Source of the DNA: Diospyros lotus
Lineage: Eukaryota > Streptophyta > Magnoliopsida > Ericales > Ebenaceae
DNA: 64,000 bases
NCBI RefSeq assembly: GCF_014633365.1
Contig: NC_068345.1
Location: forward strand, 14,702,058 to 14,766,057
Reading direction: 5' to 3'
Positions 36,201-41,833 of the stretch are shown here, piece by piece. The notes beneath the pieces are model-generated. The model ran no database searches. It saw only the letters and a list, made by a program, of their open reading frames with translations, and was not told the origin of the DNA. Made by a program: the position numbers and the translations under genes. How positions within the stretch are numbered: position 1 is the first letter of the stretch; every line of letters starts with the position of its first letter.

Positions 36201-36377
36201 CCTGAATTTCTCGAGGGAGTAGGAGATGTGATCGGACTCGGCATCGTTGGTTGGGTGAATTTTGGCGGAAGGCTGGGCGAACGGCAGTAGGCTGGAGGAA
36301 CTGAGTTTGGAATTCTCCGATTTCGCCATGGCATCTGAAGCATCGCTCCGATGGAGAGACGAGCCTTTGATCATCAT
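3234..36377 (-). CDS. SAC-like: SAC-domain phosphoinositide phosphatase (plant SAC2-SAC5 type), 5' seven exons, 3' end outside the window
   Basis: Plant SAC proteins remove phosphates from phosphoinositides on endomembranes and the tonoplast. Seven exons on the minus strand join in frame with GT-AG sites: 36377-36183, 36077-35873, 35791-35626, 33699-33477, 30715-30639, 3650-3463 and 3331-3234. Lengths 195, 205, 166, 223, 77, 188 and 98 give phases 0, 1, 2, 0, 2, 1, 0 without conflict or stop. Recognisable Sac-domain segments in order are [91 protein letters not shown] and [12 protein letters not shown]. The catalytic CX5R motif would follow and is not in the window. Intron 5 is 26,988 bp of nested transposons, yet no exon is damaged. 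The family is certain; which of SAC2-SAC5 it is cannot be told. Confidence 0.93.
3463..3650 (-). CDS. SAC-like: SAC gene exon 6
   Basis: 188 bp, acceptor CTATGCAG, donor GT at 3462-3461, ends in phase 1. Encodes [20 protein letters not shown] and [20 protein letters not shown]. No frame damage although it lies on the far side of the transposon nest. Confidence 0.93.
3651..4489. other. Left flank of SAC intron 5
   Basis: Ordinary AT-rich intron. Holds a short AG dinucleotide run near 4000-4018 and a SINE-like tail at 4285-4345. No exon or promoter is recognisable. Confidence 0.5.
4285..4345 (-). repeat. SINE-like 3' fragment
   Basis: AACAATCAAGCCTTAACCCT followed by a degenerate GGGATCAGCTACA resembles the reversed tail of an Au-type SINE, a second diverged copy of the type at 3085-3140. 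Confidence 0.4.
4490..4870 (-). pseudogene. L1-type LINE ORF2 fragment (end of endonuclease region)
   Basis: Minus-strand translation gives [19 protein letters not shown], then [12 protein letters not shown] and [10 protein letters not shown] in broken frames. These correspond to the end of the apurinic endonuclease domain (family motif SDHxPI) and the linker before RT in plant L1 LINE ORF2. Several stops and shifts are present. A short dead fragment lying in SAC intron 5. Confidence 0.6.
4880..4988 (-). repeat. SINE-like sequence forming the left flank of the hAT insertion
   Basis: ACAACAACAGCATAACAAGC followed by TTTACCCCATTATGTG is a typical reversed SINE tail. It runs into GGCCCTTA (4981-4988), the left target-site copy of the hAT element; the right copy is at 27315-27322. 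Confidence 0.45.
5971..6212 (+). repeat. 143-bp tandem duplication around TTC microsatellites
   Basis: About 95 bp beginning GTAAGTTTGTATTAATG occurs at 5971 and again at 6114 (period 143), each followed by a TTC/CTT run (6080-6112 and 6212-6247). The duplicated unit includes the TATA-like box of the solo LTR, so it has two candidate promoters. Confidence 0.85.
6665..7000 (+). repeat. Cluster of TCGACCGTT-type motifs in the solo LTR
   Basis: The core TCGACCG recurs about seven times, with near variants such as TCAACCGTT, at irregular spacing (for example near 6690, 6765, 6805, 6828, 6865, 6942, 6992). The spacing is not periodic, so this is a motif cluster and not a tandem array. Function unknown. 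Confidence 0.6.
7369..7667 (+). repeat. Six-copy degenerate repeat in the solo LTR
   Basis: Six units of about 37 bp, core TTGGGTTGAGCTAATTTTGA then GGGCCCCAAGGACCA, separated by variable spacers (starts near 7369, 7412, 7453, 7513, 7559, 7623). Spacers differ in sequence and the units have diverged, so this is an LTR-internal minisatellite. Confidence 0.85.
8688..9047 (-). mobile_element. Solo LTR of the C/D/E family inside hAT1
   Basis: 360 bp; on the minus strand starts TGTCACGATCCTAGGG and ends AGGTTCGTGTCA. Flanks GTTAC (8683-8687) and GCCAC (9048-9052) match as a 5-bp duplication with two transitions. It separates hAT transposase segments YEEREKIS and the dimerisation region. Ends and the pyrimidine-rich interior match the LTRs of elements C, D and E. 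Confidence 0.75.
9298..9603 (-). repeat. 3' LTR of element D
   Basis: 306 bp, against 357 bp for its partner: about 47 bp just inside the distal end (between TGT and GGAGAGAG in plus orientation) is missing. The rest aligns closely with 10548-10904, sharing TTTATATATAAAGCTATC. Confidence 0.85.
9617..10533 (-). pseudogene. Interior of element D, no recognised domain
   Basis: Open stretches at 9552-9893 and 9936-10142 encode hydrophilic, acidic segments (for example [20 protein letters not shown] and [17 protein letters not shown]). I do not recognise a Gag core here. The stretch next to the purine tract ([12 protein letters not shown]) parallels the corresponding position in element E, so the interior is a reduced version of the same family. 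Confidence 0.5.
10548..10904 (-). repeat. 5' LTR of element D
   Basis: 357 bp, TG...CA ends (plus-strand start TGTCAAGATCTAGG, end GGGGGTCGTGACA), with an AG run at 10602-10622. The primer-binding site lies next to its plus-strand start. Confidence 0.88.
12440..12904 (-). other. hAT1 region upstream of the transposase start
   Basis: Sequence between the transposase ATG and the gypsy A insertion; it continues after gypsy A at 27035. Contains repeated short blocks (GGCTGTCAAGTTCTG, GGCTGCAAGCCTATTCAGTT, CCAGTTACCCA) of the kind seen in subterminal hAT regions. No gene visible. Confidence 0.5.
12905..13210 (+). repeat. 5' LTR of gypsy A
   Basis: 306 bp, TGTTATGTCCC to GAGACTTGACA. Shares nearly all of its sequence with the split 3' LTR, including AGCCCACATGGGCCACTTGT and the weak TATA region CTACAAAAGG (CTATAAAAGG in the 3' copy). 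Confidence 0.92.
13302..14570 (+). pseudogene. Gag of gypsy A
   Basis: Begins at an ATG (13302) with [20 protein letters not shown]. Stops occur near 13413, 13677 and beyond, so only 13896-14570 is a long open stretch. Core motifs: [39 protein letters not shown]. The zinc knuckle [14 protein letters not shown] (C-x2-C-x7-H-x-C, near 14373-14414) is intact. The core is clearly related to the Gag of gag-only elements C and E. Confidence 0.85.
14600..14961 (+). pseudogene. Aspartic protease of gypsy A
   Basis: The active-site segment [14 protein letters not shown] is readable near 14628-14670, followed by VTVANGSKM and [20 protein letters not shown], the conserved end of gypsy proteases. In-frame stops lie on both sides (for example at 14568 and 14959), so no Gag-Pol polyprotein could be made. 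The catalytic Asp is retained. Confidence 0.8.
14972..16319 (+). pseudogene. Reverse transcriptase and RNase H (first part) of gypsy A
   Basis: RT runs from about 15195 ([10 protein letters not shown]) through [33 protein letters not shown] and the active-site motif FCDDI (15715-15729) to GFLGLTGYY. Breaks: a frameshift near 15400 ahead of [11 protein letters not shown] and a stop after GLTGYY (15981). RNase H starts with [16 protein letters not shown] and is interrupted after WRHYLEAG by element C at 16325; it resumes at 19712. Confidence 0.88.
16325..16645 (-). repeat. 3' LTR of element C
   Basis: 321 bp, TGTCATGACC to GGGTCATGACA in plus orientation. It is 13 bp longer than its partner, mainly through a small duplication (CTTAGCTAGGG) near its plus-strand start. 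Otherwise nearly identical, pointing to a fairly recent insertion. Confidence 0.92.
16704..18268 (-). pseudogene. Gag of element C
   Basis: The main frame runs from 18074 to 16704 (456 codons); the N-terminal part continues in another frame (18268-17906, [20 protein letters not shown]), so a frameshift near 17990-18010 separates them. Core motifs [20 protein letters not shown] and [20 protein letters not shown] align with Gag of gypsy A and E. Downstream are an acidic region and a basic C-terminus ([18 protein letters not shown]). No CCHC knuckle is present; the basic tail may have served RNA binding (inference). Confidence 0.82.
18269..19384 (-). other. Long untranslated leader of element C
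   Basis: Between the primer site and gag there is about 1.1 kb without a sustained reading frame. In LTR elements this region carries packaging and dimerisation signals. No homology to protein domains seen. Confidence 0.6.
19385..19396 (-). promoter_or_regulatory. Primer-binding site of element C (initiator tRNA-Met)
   Basis: The minus strand reads TGGTATCAGAGC, complementary to the 3' end of plant initiator tRNA-Met, 2 bp inside the 5' LTR. The same site occurs in D (10534-10545) and, with changes, in A and B. Confidence 0.93.
19399..19706 (-). repeat. 5' LTR of element C
   Basis: 308 bp with TG...CA ends. Next to it lies the primer site that fixes minus-strand polarity. It contains AATTGAGATTCAAATCATTC and CTATTTATAGGCTTAC, shared with the 3' LTR. 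Confidence 0.92.
19712..21149 (+). pseudogene. RNase H end and integrase of gypsy A
   Basis: Resumes RNase H ([10 protein letters not shown]) and reads into integrase: zinc-binding region HASPIRGHL ... [10 protein letters not shown], core [11 protein letters not shown] (first Asp), [13 protein letters not shown] (second Asp) and [15 protein letters not shown]. The last motif normally has Glu where AAG (Lys, 20604-20606) stands, so the DDE triad is broken. Stops after FTSMF (20528) and elsewhere. The C-terminal part (20748-21149) has the usual [12 protein letters not shown] and LSPKYFGPY. Confidence 0.87.
21150..21391 (+). pseudogene. Chromodomain-like tail and 3' leader of gypsy A
   Basis: In a shifted frame the sequence reads [12 protein letters not shown] and [20 protein letters not shown], resembling the C-terminal chromodomain of chromovirus integrases. 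It ends at the purine tract 21380-21391 next to the 3' LTR. Confidence 0.6.
21392..21597 (+). repeat. 3' LTR of gypsy A, first part
   Basis: Starts TGTTATCTCC after the purine tract. Interrupted after ATCTC (21593-21597) by element B and continued at 26930-27029 (ends GAGACTTGACA). The joined length equals the 306-bp 5' LTR. Confidence 0.92.
21598..21981 (+). repeat. 5' LTR of element B
   Basis: 384 bp ending GGATCACATCA. Contains the TATA-like box CTTATAAAAGG at 21795-21805. First dinucleotide mutated to TA. Confidence 0.94.
22011..23280 (+). pseudogene. Gag of element B
   Basis: Starts at ATG 22011 ([15 protein letters not shown], coiled-coil-like) and contains [20 protein letters not shown] and [18 protein letters not shown], typical of chromovirus Gag. 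A frameshift near 22560-22590 moves the frame to 22546-23283, which carries [20 protein letters not shown] and the zinc knuckle [14 protein letters not shown] (near 22987-23028). The frame breaks again at a run of 14 G at 23252-23265. Confidence 0.88.
23215..23861 (+). pseudogene. Aspartic protease region of element B
   Basis: The segment before [15 protein letters not shown] should hold the D-S/T-G active site. Here it reads LIE followed by glycines encoded by a 14-G tract, so the catalytic Asp-Ser-Gly is lost and the frame shifts. The downstream half ([33 protein letters not shown]) is intact. The frame slips once more near 23750 before RT. Confidence 0.82.
23818..25851 (+). pseudogene. RT, RNase H and integrase core of element B
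   Basis: 677 open codons. [54 protein letters not shown] and the active site FFDDI (about 24268-24282). RNase [37 protein letters not shown]. Integrase: HxxxH...CAVCQQ zinc region, [18 protein letters not shown] and [12 protein letters not shown], so D, D and E are all kept. A single TAG at 25849-25851, where family members have Trp, ends the frame; the rest continues at 25858. Close to functional but broken by this stop and by gag/protease shifts. Confidence 0.92.
25852..26652 (+). pseudogene. Integrase C-terminus and chromodomain of element B
   Basis: Same frame as the upstream pol after the TAG. Contains [59 protein letters not shown] and the chromodomain [20 protein letters not shown] (about 26415-26474), which in chromoviruses binds modified histone H3. 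The frame continues through the purine tract and 112 bp into the 3' LTR, ending at 26652. Confidence 0.9.
26541..26924 (+). repeat. 3' LTR of element B
   Basis: 384 bp, TGTTAGGCCC to GGATCACATCA, same length as the 5' LTR. The first 112 bp also encode the end of the pol frame. Confidence 0.95.
27035..27314 (-). other. 5' terminal region of hAT1
   Basis: The hAT1 end beyond gypsy A. Includes clustered AAGGCGCGCC / GAGGCGCGCC / ACCTTGCGCC motifs (27190-27305) and the terminus CACAACTATG next to the right target-site copy. No coding capacity. Confidence 0.7.
27315..27872. other. SAC intron 5, unassigned
   Basis: AT-rich intron right of the hAT insertion. It starts with the right target-site copy GGCCCTTA. 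No feature is recognisable. Confidence 0.5.
27873..29220 (+). mobile_element. GC-rich solo LTR in SAC intron 5
   Basis: Starts TGCTACGCCTGAC and ends GTCAGGCAACA, near-perfect inverted termini. A promoter-like CACTATAAATAGGGGG lies at 28932-28947, about 275 bp from the end, fixing plus orientation. The flanks AAGGG / (ACAA)AAGGG suggest the duplication, with the exact right end uncertain by 3-4 bp. Base composition is strikingly GC-rich against the surrounding intron. Gypsy type is likely; clade unknown. Confidence 0.7.
28174..28640 (+). repeat. About three imperfect 150-170 bp repeats in the solo LTR
   Basis: The block CCGAGAGACCCT ... GCCTATAGCCA ... GTGAGGGTCACTCGG recurs beginning near 28174, 28326 and 28493. 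GAGGGTCACTC is further repeated outside the block (28028-28040, 28532-28542). Confidence 0.7.
29221..29755. other. SAC intron 5, unassigned
   Basis: AT-rich. Nothing recognisable apart from ATACT (29751-29755), the target-site copy of the next solo LTR. Confidence 0.5.
29756..30365 (+). mobile_element. Solo LTR with perfect duplication ATACT
   Basis: 610 bp, TGTTGTAACA to ACTCTAACA, flanked by ATACT at 29751-29755 and 30366-30370. TATA box CCTATAAATAGGGG at 29956-29969. It lies 274 bp from SAC exon 5, in sense opposite to the gene. It shares long blocks (CTAGAAGG, GTCTGGATGTAGGTCTTG, ACCGAACCAGGATAAA) with the solo LTR at 34359-34984. Confidence 0.9.
30371..30636. other. SAC intron 5, proximal end
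   Basis: No feature seen apart from the donor site of exon 5 at 30637-30638. Confidence 0.5.
30639..30715 (-). CDS. SAC-like: SAC gene exon 5 (77 bp)
   Basis: A short exon found by searching for the expected Sac-domain segment: acceptor TTTCAG, then codons for [20 protein letters not shown] and HFAGTR, donor GT at 30638-30637, ends in phase 2. It joins across the 26,988-bp intron 5 to exon 6, where the split Arg codon is completed and followed by [10 protein letters not shown]. Confidence 0.92.
30716..32070. other. SAC intron 4, unassigned
   Basis: AT-rich intron. The stretch near 31800-32070 has a short plus frame ([20 protein letters not shown]) whose origin I cannot identify. No exon is expected here because exons 4 and 5 join perfectly. 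Confidence 0.5.
32071..32400 (-). pseudogene. Gypsy RT/RNase H fragment in SAC intron 4
   Basis: The minus-strand frame reads [53 protein letters not shown] and [12 protein letters not shown], the connection region and start of RNase H of a Ty3/gypsy polyprotein. The Asp-rich start of RNase H is shortened. No LTR is seen nearby; an isolated fragment. Confidence 0.85.
32401..33474. other. SAC intron 4, unassigned
   Basis: Intron sequence without recognisable genes or repeats. The short minus frames around 32500 do not match anything I know. Confidence 0.5.
33477..33699 (-). CDS. SAC-like: SAC gene exon 4
   Basis: 223 bp, acceptor TGCAG before GTACAAGAAG, donor GT at 33476-33475, ends in phase 0. 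Encodes [20 protein letters not shown] and [20 protein letters not shown]. Intron 3 (1,926 bp) carries a solo LTR. Confidence 0.93.
33700..34353. other. SAC intron 3, left part
   Basis: AT-rich. Two copies of an AAAACATTTT-containing block near 33990 and 34190 suggest an old repeat. No gene. Confidence 0.45.
34359..34984 (-). mobile_element. Solo LTR with perfect duplication GGTAA
   Basis: 626 bp, on plus TGTTGGAATAATCC to TTTACAACA, flanked by GGTAA at 34354-34358 and 34985-34989. The minus strand carries the TATA box TTTATAAATAGAGG (34769-34782). Same family as 29756-30365 but inverted, so it reads in the same direction as the SAC gene. Located in SAC intron 3. Confidence 0.9.
34990..35623. 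other. SAC intron 3, right part
   Basis: Intron. CTATAAGAGAATGCACA at about 35019 repeats a sequence just outside the other side of the solo LTR (34322), an old short local duplication. Confidence 0.5.
35626..35791 (-). CDS. SAC-like: SAC gene exon 3
   Basis: 166 bp, acceptor at 35793-35792, donor GT at 35625-35624, ends in phase 2. Encodes [20 protein letters not shown] and [12 protein letters not shown], highly conserved in plant SAC proteins. Intron 2 is 81 bp. Confidence 0.93.
35873..36077 (-). CDS. SAC-like: SAC gene exon 2
   Basis: Acceptor TCGTAG before AGATTTTACC; donor GT at 35872-35871; 205 bp, ends in phase 1. Encodes the start of the Sac domain, including [20 protein letters not shown] and [20 protein letters not shown]. 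Intron 1 is 105 bp. Confidence 0.92.
36183..36377 (-). CDS. SAC-like: SAC gene exon 1
   Basis: Open from the ATG at 36377-36375 to a GT donor at 36182-36181, ending in phase 0. A second in-frame ATG at 36329-36327 begins MAKSENSK. Because the TATA-like box lies only about 26 bp upstream of the first ATG, transcription probably starts at or past that ATG, and the start at 36329 is the better guess. Contains the conserved N-terminal segment [14 protein letters not shown]. Confidence 0.9.
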
Positions 36378-36402
36378 CGTGTTTGTGAAAGAAATTCTAG
36401 GG

Positions 36403-36410
36403 CTTATATA
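36403..36410 (-). promoter_or_regulatory. TATA-like box of the SAC gene
   Basis: The minus strand reads TATATAAG about 26 bp before the first in-frame ATG. Given the usual 25-35 bp spacing, transcription would begin around 36370-36380, arguing for translation from the second ATG at 36329. Confidence 0.55.
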
Positions 36411-36429
36411 CTGACTCGGCTTCCGACGA

Positions 36430-36779
36430 TAGAGCCCCGCCAGCCGGTGATTTGTCAGGAAATATTATTATATTTAATAGAAGGGTAAATAACATTTAAC
36501 ATCCCTAAACTTTACCTTCCTTACTTTACTTTAAATTGTCTCACCATAATCATTCAAATTTTAATTTTATTTTAATTTGATCCCCCCATTTAATTTCTTC
36601 AACCCCTCCTTAACAAACAAACAAGTGTCATGTGATGCAAAAAAACAAACCCTACTTTTTTGTTAACCTTTTTCTCCATTTACCAAAAGTGTTGTTATGA
36701 ACCTTAATTTAGTGTTATTGTTAATGCCAACCAAGTGTTGTAGTCAATTTTTTATTATTATTAGTCACATAATTATACT
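36430..36779. other. Upstream region of the SAC gene
   Basis: AT-rich. A segment starting near 36483 (GGGTAAATAACATTTAACAT) has the look of a MITE or LTR edge, but I could not define ends. Confidence 0.4.
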
Positions 36780-37830
36780 TTCTTACAAAATAGAAAGATC
36801 AAATGTCTCAAAAGTTTATGTTTAAATTTTCATATCTTGATAAATGAATTTCTTACTCATGTATGAAGTAAATTTTTTTTGAATTAAAGGAGAATTGTTT
36901 TGAGACATGTTTTCTCTTACTCATGCAAAAAGTAAATTTATTTTGAATTAAAGGAGAATTGATTTTAGACATGTTTTCTTGTTTTAATAATTTATGTCTC
37001 AAAAACTTATATTTGAATTTTGAAATCTTGAATTAAAGGAGAATTATTTTTAAACATATTTTCTCTTACTTATGCAAAAAGTAAATTTATTTTGAAATAA
37101 AAGAGAATTATTTTTAGACATATTTTCTTATTTTAATCATTTATGTCTCAAAAGCTTATATTTGAATTTTCAACTCTTGATTTCTCATGTAAAAAGTAAA
37201 TTTATTTTGAATTAAAAGTGATAAATGTTTTCTTATTGTTTGAGAAAGCCTAAACTTTTTTTGAATTTTAAACTTCATATTAACCTTTTCTTTAGTTAAT
37301 AGTGTGTTTGAAAGATGTATTTATATGGGATAAGTATAGAGGTTCAAGGTTGAGAACGAACTTGGTAGAGAATTCAAACAAGAGTGAGAAGGTTCGAAGT
37401 GTTGGAAGTGTACTGACTGGTGAAATTCTCTACCGTTGGTGACTTGTTTATAATTATTTCTGGTTGTAAGTTTGTTATTTTTACTCATTTGTTGTGTGAG
37501 GGGATTATTTTTTGTAGTAGTATGCTAGTGGTTCTTACTTAAGCAATGGATTATATGTTGGTTCTAGCTCCAATTAAAAGTTAGTGTTGATTCTCCCTAG
37601 TAGAATCTCAAGCTAAATCTTAAAAAAGAGGATTAGGCTCTTTAGAGTCGAACCTCTATAAATTTCTCTTGTTCTTTGTGGTTGTGTGATTTTATTGTTA
37701 TTAGTTTTACTGCAATCACTACATATTAAAATTATAAATTTAATTATTTTTAAAAGAGTTAAAAATTATTAATTAATTTTTAAAAAACCCAATTCACCCC
37801 TCTTGTGTATTTTTCTGGGCAATAACTCCC
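36780..37830 (+). repeat. LTR-like sequence (copia SIRE/Maximus type, tentative)
   Basis: Contains diverged tandem units of about 120 bp (36800-37220; recurring TTTATGTCTCAAAA, AAAAAGTAAATTTATTTTGA, GAATTAAAGGAGAATT). Near the right end it has CCCAATTCACCCCTCTTGTG, a phrase I associate with the 3' end of SIRE-type LTRs. No coding part and no target duplication seen. Confidence 0.45.
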
Positions 37831-37899
37831 TACTTGGATGACCAGTTCACCCCTGCAAATGTAAGGGTCAGTTTATGCCCAAGTCACACCGAAACCCTT

Positions 37900-38880
37900 T
37901 GTTGGATGTGTGCTAGTCTATCTCAACGAAGGTGATGCAAGACTATTGGTATGCTCTTACAAATGACAATGATTGTCTCCTAACCAAGGGACCGACAAGA
38001 TATAGAAGGGAGAATGAAGAAGCGATTGACAGAGCAAGAAAAAGAAAAGAAGACAAAAAGGAAAGCTTTGACCAACTAGTTTCTTAAGCACTCAAAAAGT
38101 CTTTCTTCTCTTATCTTTTATCTTCCACCCATCTCCCTTCATTTAATGAATTTGCAAAATGCATCATTAAAGCTGTAATAGAGCATTAAATGATCTATTG
38201 CTGAATACGAAAGAAGATAGAAACACGTGGGTGAAAAACCCGCTTGCAAAACTGTTGATCATTGGCAGCAGTCGGTCAATCGTTTTGGCATATCTCGACA
38301 CAAACTATCAACAATTCAAAAGGAATAGTCGATTGTTTCATGTCTTCCATTCCAACTTTCGATTTCTTATATCAATGCCCACTATTAACTCTTAATTGCC
38401 ATTCCATTAACTCTTAATGGAATCAATACGTTCCATTAACTCTTAATGGCATGCCGCTTAGCTCTTAATGGTACCCATTAACTCTTAATGGCCTCCTACT
38501 GTTAACTTGTAGGAGTTCATTAATCTCTTTGTTAACTCTTAACAATATCCATCTTCATTAACTCCTTAATGATGAAGAATATAATAACAACTATGTATCA
38601 CTAATCCAATGGTCATTCTCAATATACGTATAACCTTCTAAGTTTATAGCCATGTAGCAATCAGGACACGTCAAACTCTTTGATGCCGACCAAACACTTT
38701 GATCTACTATGAGGATCTCTCTATCTCACTAAAGCACTTTAAAGGATTTTGAATGTCCTTTAGTATATATTTAGGACAATCCTAATGGCAGTGAAGTCAA
38801 TACATCTTGTAAACTTATTTGGGCTTTCGATTTGGAACTCCTTTCGACATTGAAATCTTTTTTCCGATCATGCGCACTTT
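37900..38880 (-). repeat. LTR family X, inverted copy
   Basis: Its reverse complement matches 45168-45900: both share a block reading TAGATCAAGGTGTTTG ... TTTGACGTGTC and then a run of CATTAAGAGTTAATG palindromes. It interrupts the hAT2 transposase at about 38890. Ends are not defined. Confidence 0.65.
38375..38590. repeat. Cluster of CATTAACTCTTAATG palindromes
   Basis: Five to eight full or partial copies of an interrupted palindrome (CATTAA-N3-TTAATG). The matching cluster in the other copy of family X is at 45590-45750. Confidence 0.8.
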
Positions 38881-38892
38881 AGGGAAAGCAAC

Positions 38893-40107
38893 CTATATAT
38901 GCTCCTACGATGAGCATTATTTTTTGGAATGGTGTGACTGTATGCCTTAAGGTTTTTGCACCTTTAGAGAAGATGCTTCAAATTGTTGATGCATATAGAA
39001 AGTCTTCTATGGGTTTTTTATGTGGAGAGATTAAGCAGGCAAAGGAAGATATTAAAGAGGCCCTAAATAATCTTAAGAACAACTATCAACCTGTTATGGG
39101 GATTATTGAAGCAAGGGTGAAAGATAGGTTAGATACTCCACTGCATTTTGTAGCTTACCTTTTGAATCCCTATTACTTTTTCAAGGATATGGATATGCAA
39201 CTTGATCATGAAGTGATGGACGGGTTTTTTAATTGTGTGGAGATGTTTTATGATGGTAAATTGCAAGACCATGTTATAAATGCTGAGTTACCAAAATATA
39301 CTCATAAAGAGGGAGCTTTTGGAAAACCGTCGGTAGCTCAAGAATGTGCAAAAAATGATAACAATTATATTCTAGGTATAAAATTCCTTTAATCATTTCT
39401 ATTGTATATTGGTGTATAAATTTGTTTACTTTATAATTGTTTGACCTATGTAGTTTTATGGTGGATGACTTATGGATATCAAACTCTAAACTTGCAACGA
39501 ATGGTGAGAATGATTATCTTGTTAACCAGTAGTTCATCTGGTTGTGAAAGAAATTGGAGCACTTTTGAAGGGGTTAGTGTTTATTTTAATTTTTTTTTAA
39601 TATTTTAACTTCATTATCTTTATGAATTATATTTATTTAATATCAATTAGTTATCCTTATTTACTTATCATTTATATTGATATTGCTTTTATTTTATTTA
39701 TGTAGATACATACGAAAAAAAAGAAATAGATTAGACGTGAATCGATTGAAGAATCTAGTCTATGTCCAATTTAATGAGAAATTAAAGAACAAGCAAAAAA
39801 GGGAGAAGGAAATGAATGTTGATGTGCTACTTGCTAGTGATGTTAGTAATGCACAAGGATGGATTGTTGATGGAAGAGATGATGAAGAAGTTGAGCTTGG
39901 TACGAGGCTCACTTGGGAAGTGGTTGGTGAAGCATTCGGAGCATATGAGATTCTTTAACCTCAAAGAAGTTCTAGGATGAGAGAGTTTCATGAAGATGAT
40001 TTTCAATTAGACGAAAAAGGTGAGTAAGGAATCAATGAATTTGATTTTGAGTCCGATGAAGATCGTGTGTTAGAAGAATATGGAAAGAAAGAAGTCCAAT
40101 TAGTTAG
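38893..40107 (+). pseudogene. hAT2 transposase, 3' half (three exon segments)
   Basis: Starts abruptly in frame (APTMSIIFWNG) after the LTR X junction. Exon 1 to 39375 contains LKVFAPLEKMLQIVDAYRKS, LHFVAYLLNPYYF and HEVMDGFFNCVE. A 78-bp GT-AG intron (39376-39453) follows, then the dimerisation segment WWMTYG ... SSSSGCERNWSTFE. A second intron (about 39573-39705) precedes KKRNRLDVNRLKNLVYVQFN and an acidic tail. A stop at 39956-39958 falls before the rest of the tail. Compared with hAT1 it is much less damaged within the part present. Confidence 0.8.
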
Positions 40108-40361
40108 ATTTTTCGAATATGGTTTATGTTACATTATTTCTGCTTCTGTCTTCTTGAACCTAGAAGTAATCTAAGAGTTTGTTTTCTCATACTTAATTTC
40201 ATTATTTCATTTATTTTTTCAACTTTGATTTATTTGAAAATGACATCAAATTGCATCAAAAAGTTAAAAAAAAATAGCATTTTTCTTAGGCTCCACCTAG
40301 ACGCTAAGCCCTAAGCTCCAGTTTGACATCCAATTAGCGCCTAGCATGTTTTAGAACACTA
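38893..40361 (+). mobile_element. hAT2, 3' half with right terminus
   Basis: Right terminus is GCATGTTTTAGAACACTA at 40344-40361 (TAGTGTTCTAAAAC inward), with AGCGCCTAGC subterminal motifs typical of plant hAT elements. The left part is cut by LTR family X. ATTGCAAT (40362-40369) may be one target copy; the other is not visible. Confidence 0.7.
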
Positions 40362-41833
40362 ATTGCAATGGTAAGAAGAATGGTGGAATAATACTAGCAT
40401 TGATAGATTTACACTACATGCATAGTTGATTAATAATTATGGAACATAAACGTAAAGCTCTACAATACTATTTGTTTGCTATCTTCACCAATCATGTTGT
40501 TCCACGTGGAAAATGCTAGTATATGTTCTTTAGTATAGCTCCACGGTTCTACTTCCGTATTCAATTTTATATTAAAACATGTCATCAACATAACAAGATA
40601 TACTTTTTAGTAAATAAATAAAGAAACATATAAGGGTATTCATATTTATTTGTTTCTTTTAAACATTAAGTTTAGTTATATTCAATATTAATATTAGAGG
40701 GAAGGGTTTATGAAGGGAAGAAGAAAACTAGAATAAGGATGACAATAGGTATTGTCTATCAGTGATGTATGGAAGCATTGAGAGGGTATTGTTTTAGCGT
40801 TTTCGTAACATTCTTTATCTCGAAATGTCAAAAATACTAACAAACTATTTCTAAATAGTTTTCATAATTTTGAAAAGGTTTCGGGGATGTTTCGCAATAT
40901 TGAAAAAAAAAATTAGAAAAGTGTTTTCGATTTGGAAACACATTTTTATTTTGCAACCATATTAGAGACGGAAGCAATTCCATTTCTATTGTCTCGGCAA
41001 TCATGTGATAGAAAGAAACAACTTATATTTATATTTACTTGAATGGATGATGGAATTTATGTTTACCTTTGATTGAATAATTATTTTTTATAATTTTTTA
41101 TATTAAAAATTATATTTACAAAAAATTCCTATATATTTTTTTATTTACGCATTTCTTCACGTCTTTATTTCTTACTTTTAAAAAAAAAATACTATTTTTT
41201 CATTTTCGTTTTGTATCGTATCTGTTTTATGTCTCCATTTATGTACAACTTAGTTTCCCATTTACCTATTGTTGTTAGCAAACTACAACAAATTGAATTT
41301 GTATGTAGGAGAACCTTGGCAAACAGTCGGTAGGGCTAGGAGAGACGTAAGAGCAAGGAGTCACTGGAGGAGATCAACAACTGGGGGCTTAACCCATTAT
41401 CTAAGGAAGCAAAGGAAGAGGGTATTGGAGAGGTAAGGGTGCCTTAAATGGATCTTCGGATGGTGCCTATAGGGTCCGCAGATAAGTCTTCCGAGAGGTC
41501 TGCAAGACAAAAGATAGTTAGAAGGCATGTGAGGATTTCTTTCGCGCCGACCCTCCATTTTCGAAGTGAGTATAGGTCATGAAGAAGTGGAAATGCAATA
41601 AAATGTAGCATGCTTGGGTGCATTGAATGAATGAGATCTCGGGGGCACTATGAGAAGGTGCAAGGCTGAGCAGTAAGAGTGAGCTATATAGGTAGACCCT
41701 TCAGGTGAGTGTCACAGAAGAGTAGAGAGAAAAGTTCTATGGTTGGAATGGCTTACTAAAAGTTAAGCGCTTGACGGGTATTTATAAAGGTCGATCGTGA
41801 CTGGGAAACGTGATTGGCAAGTGGTACACAGAT

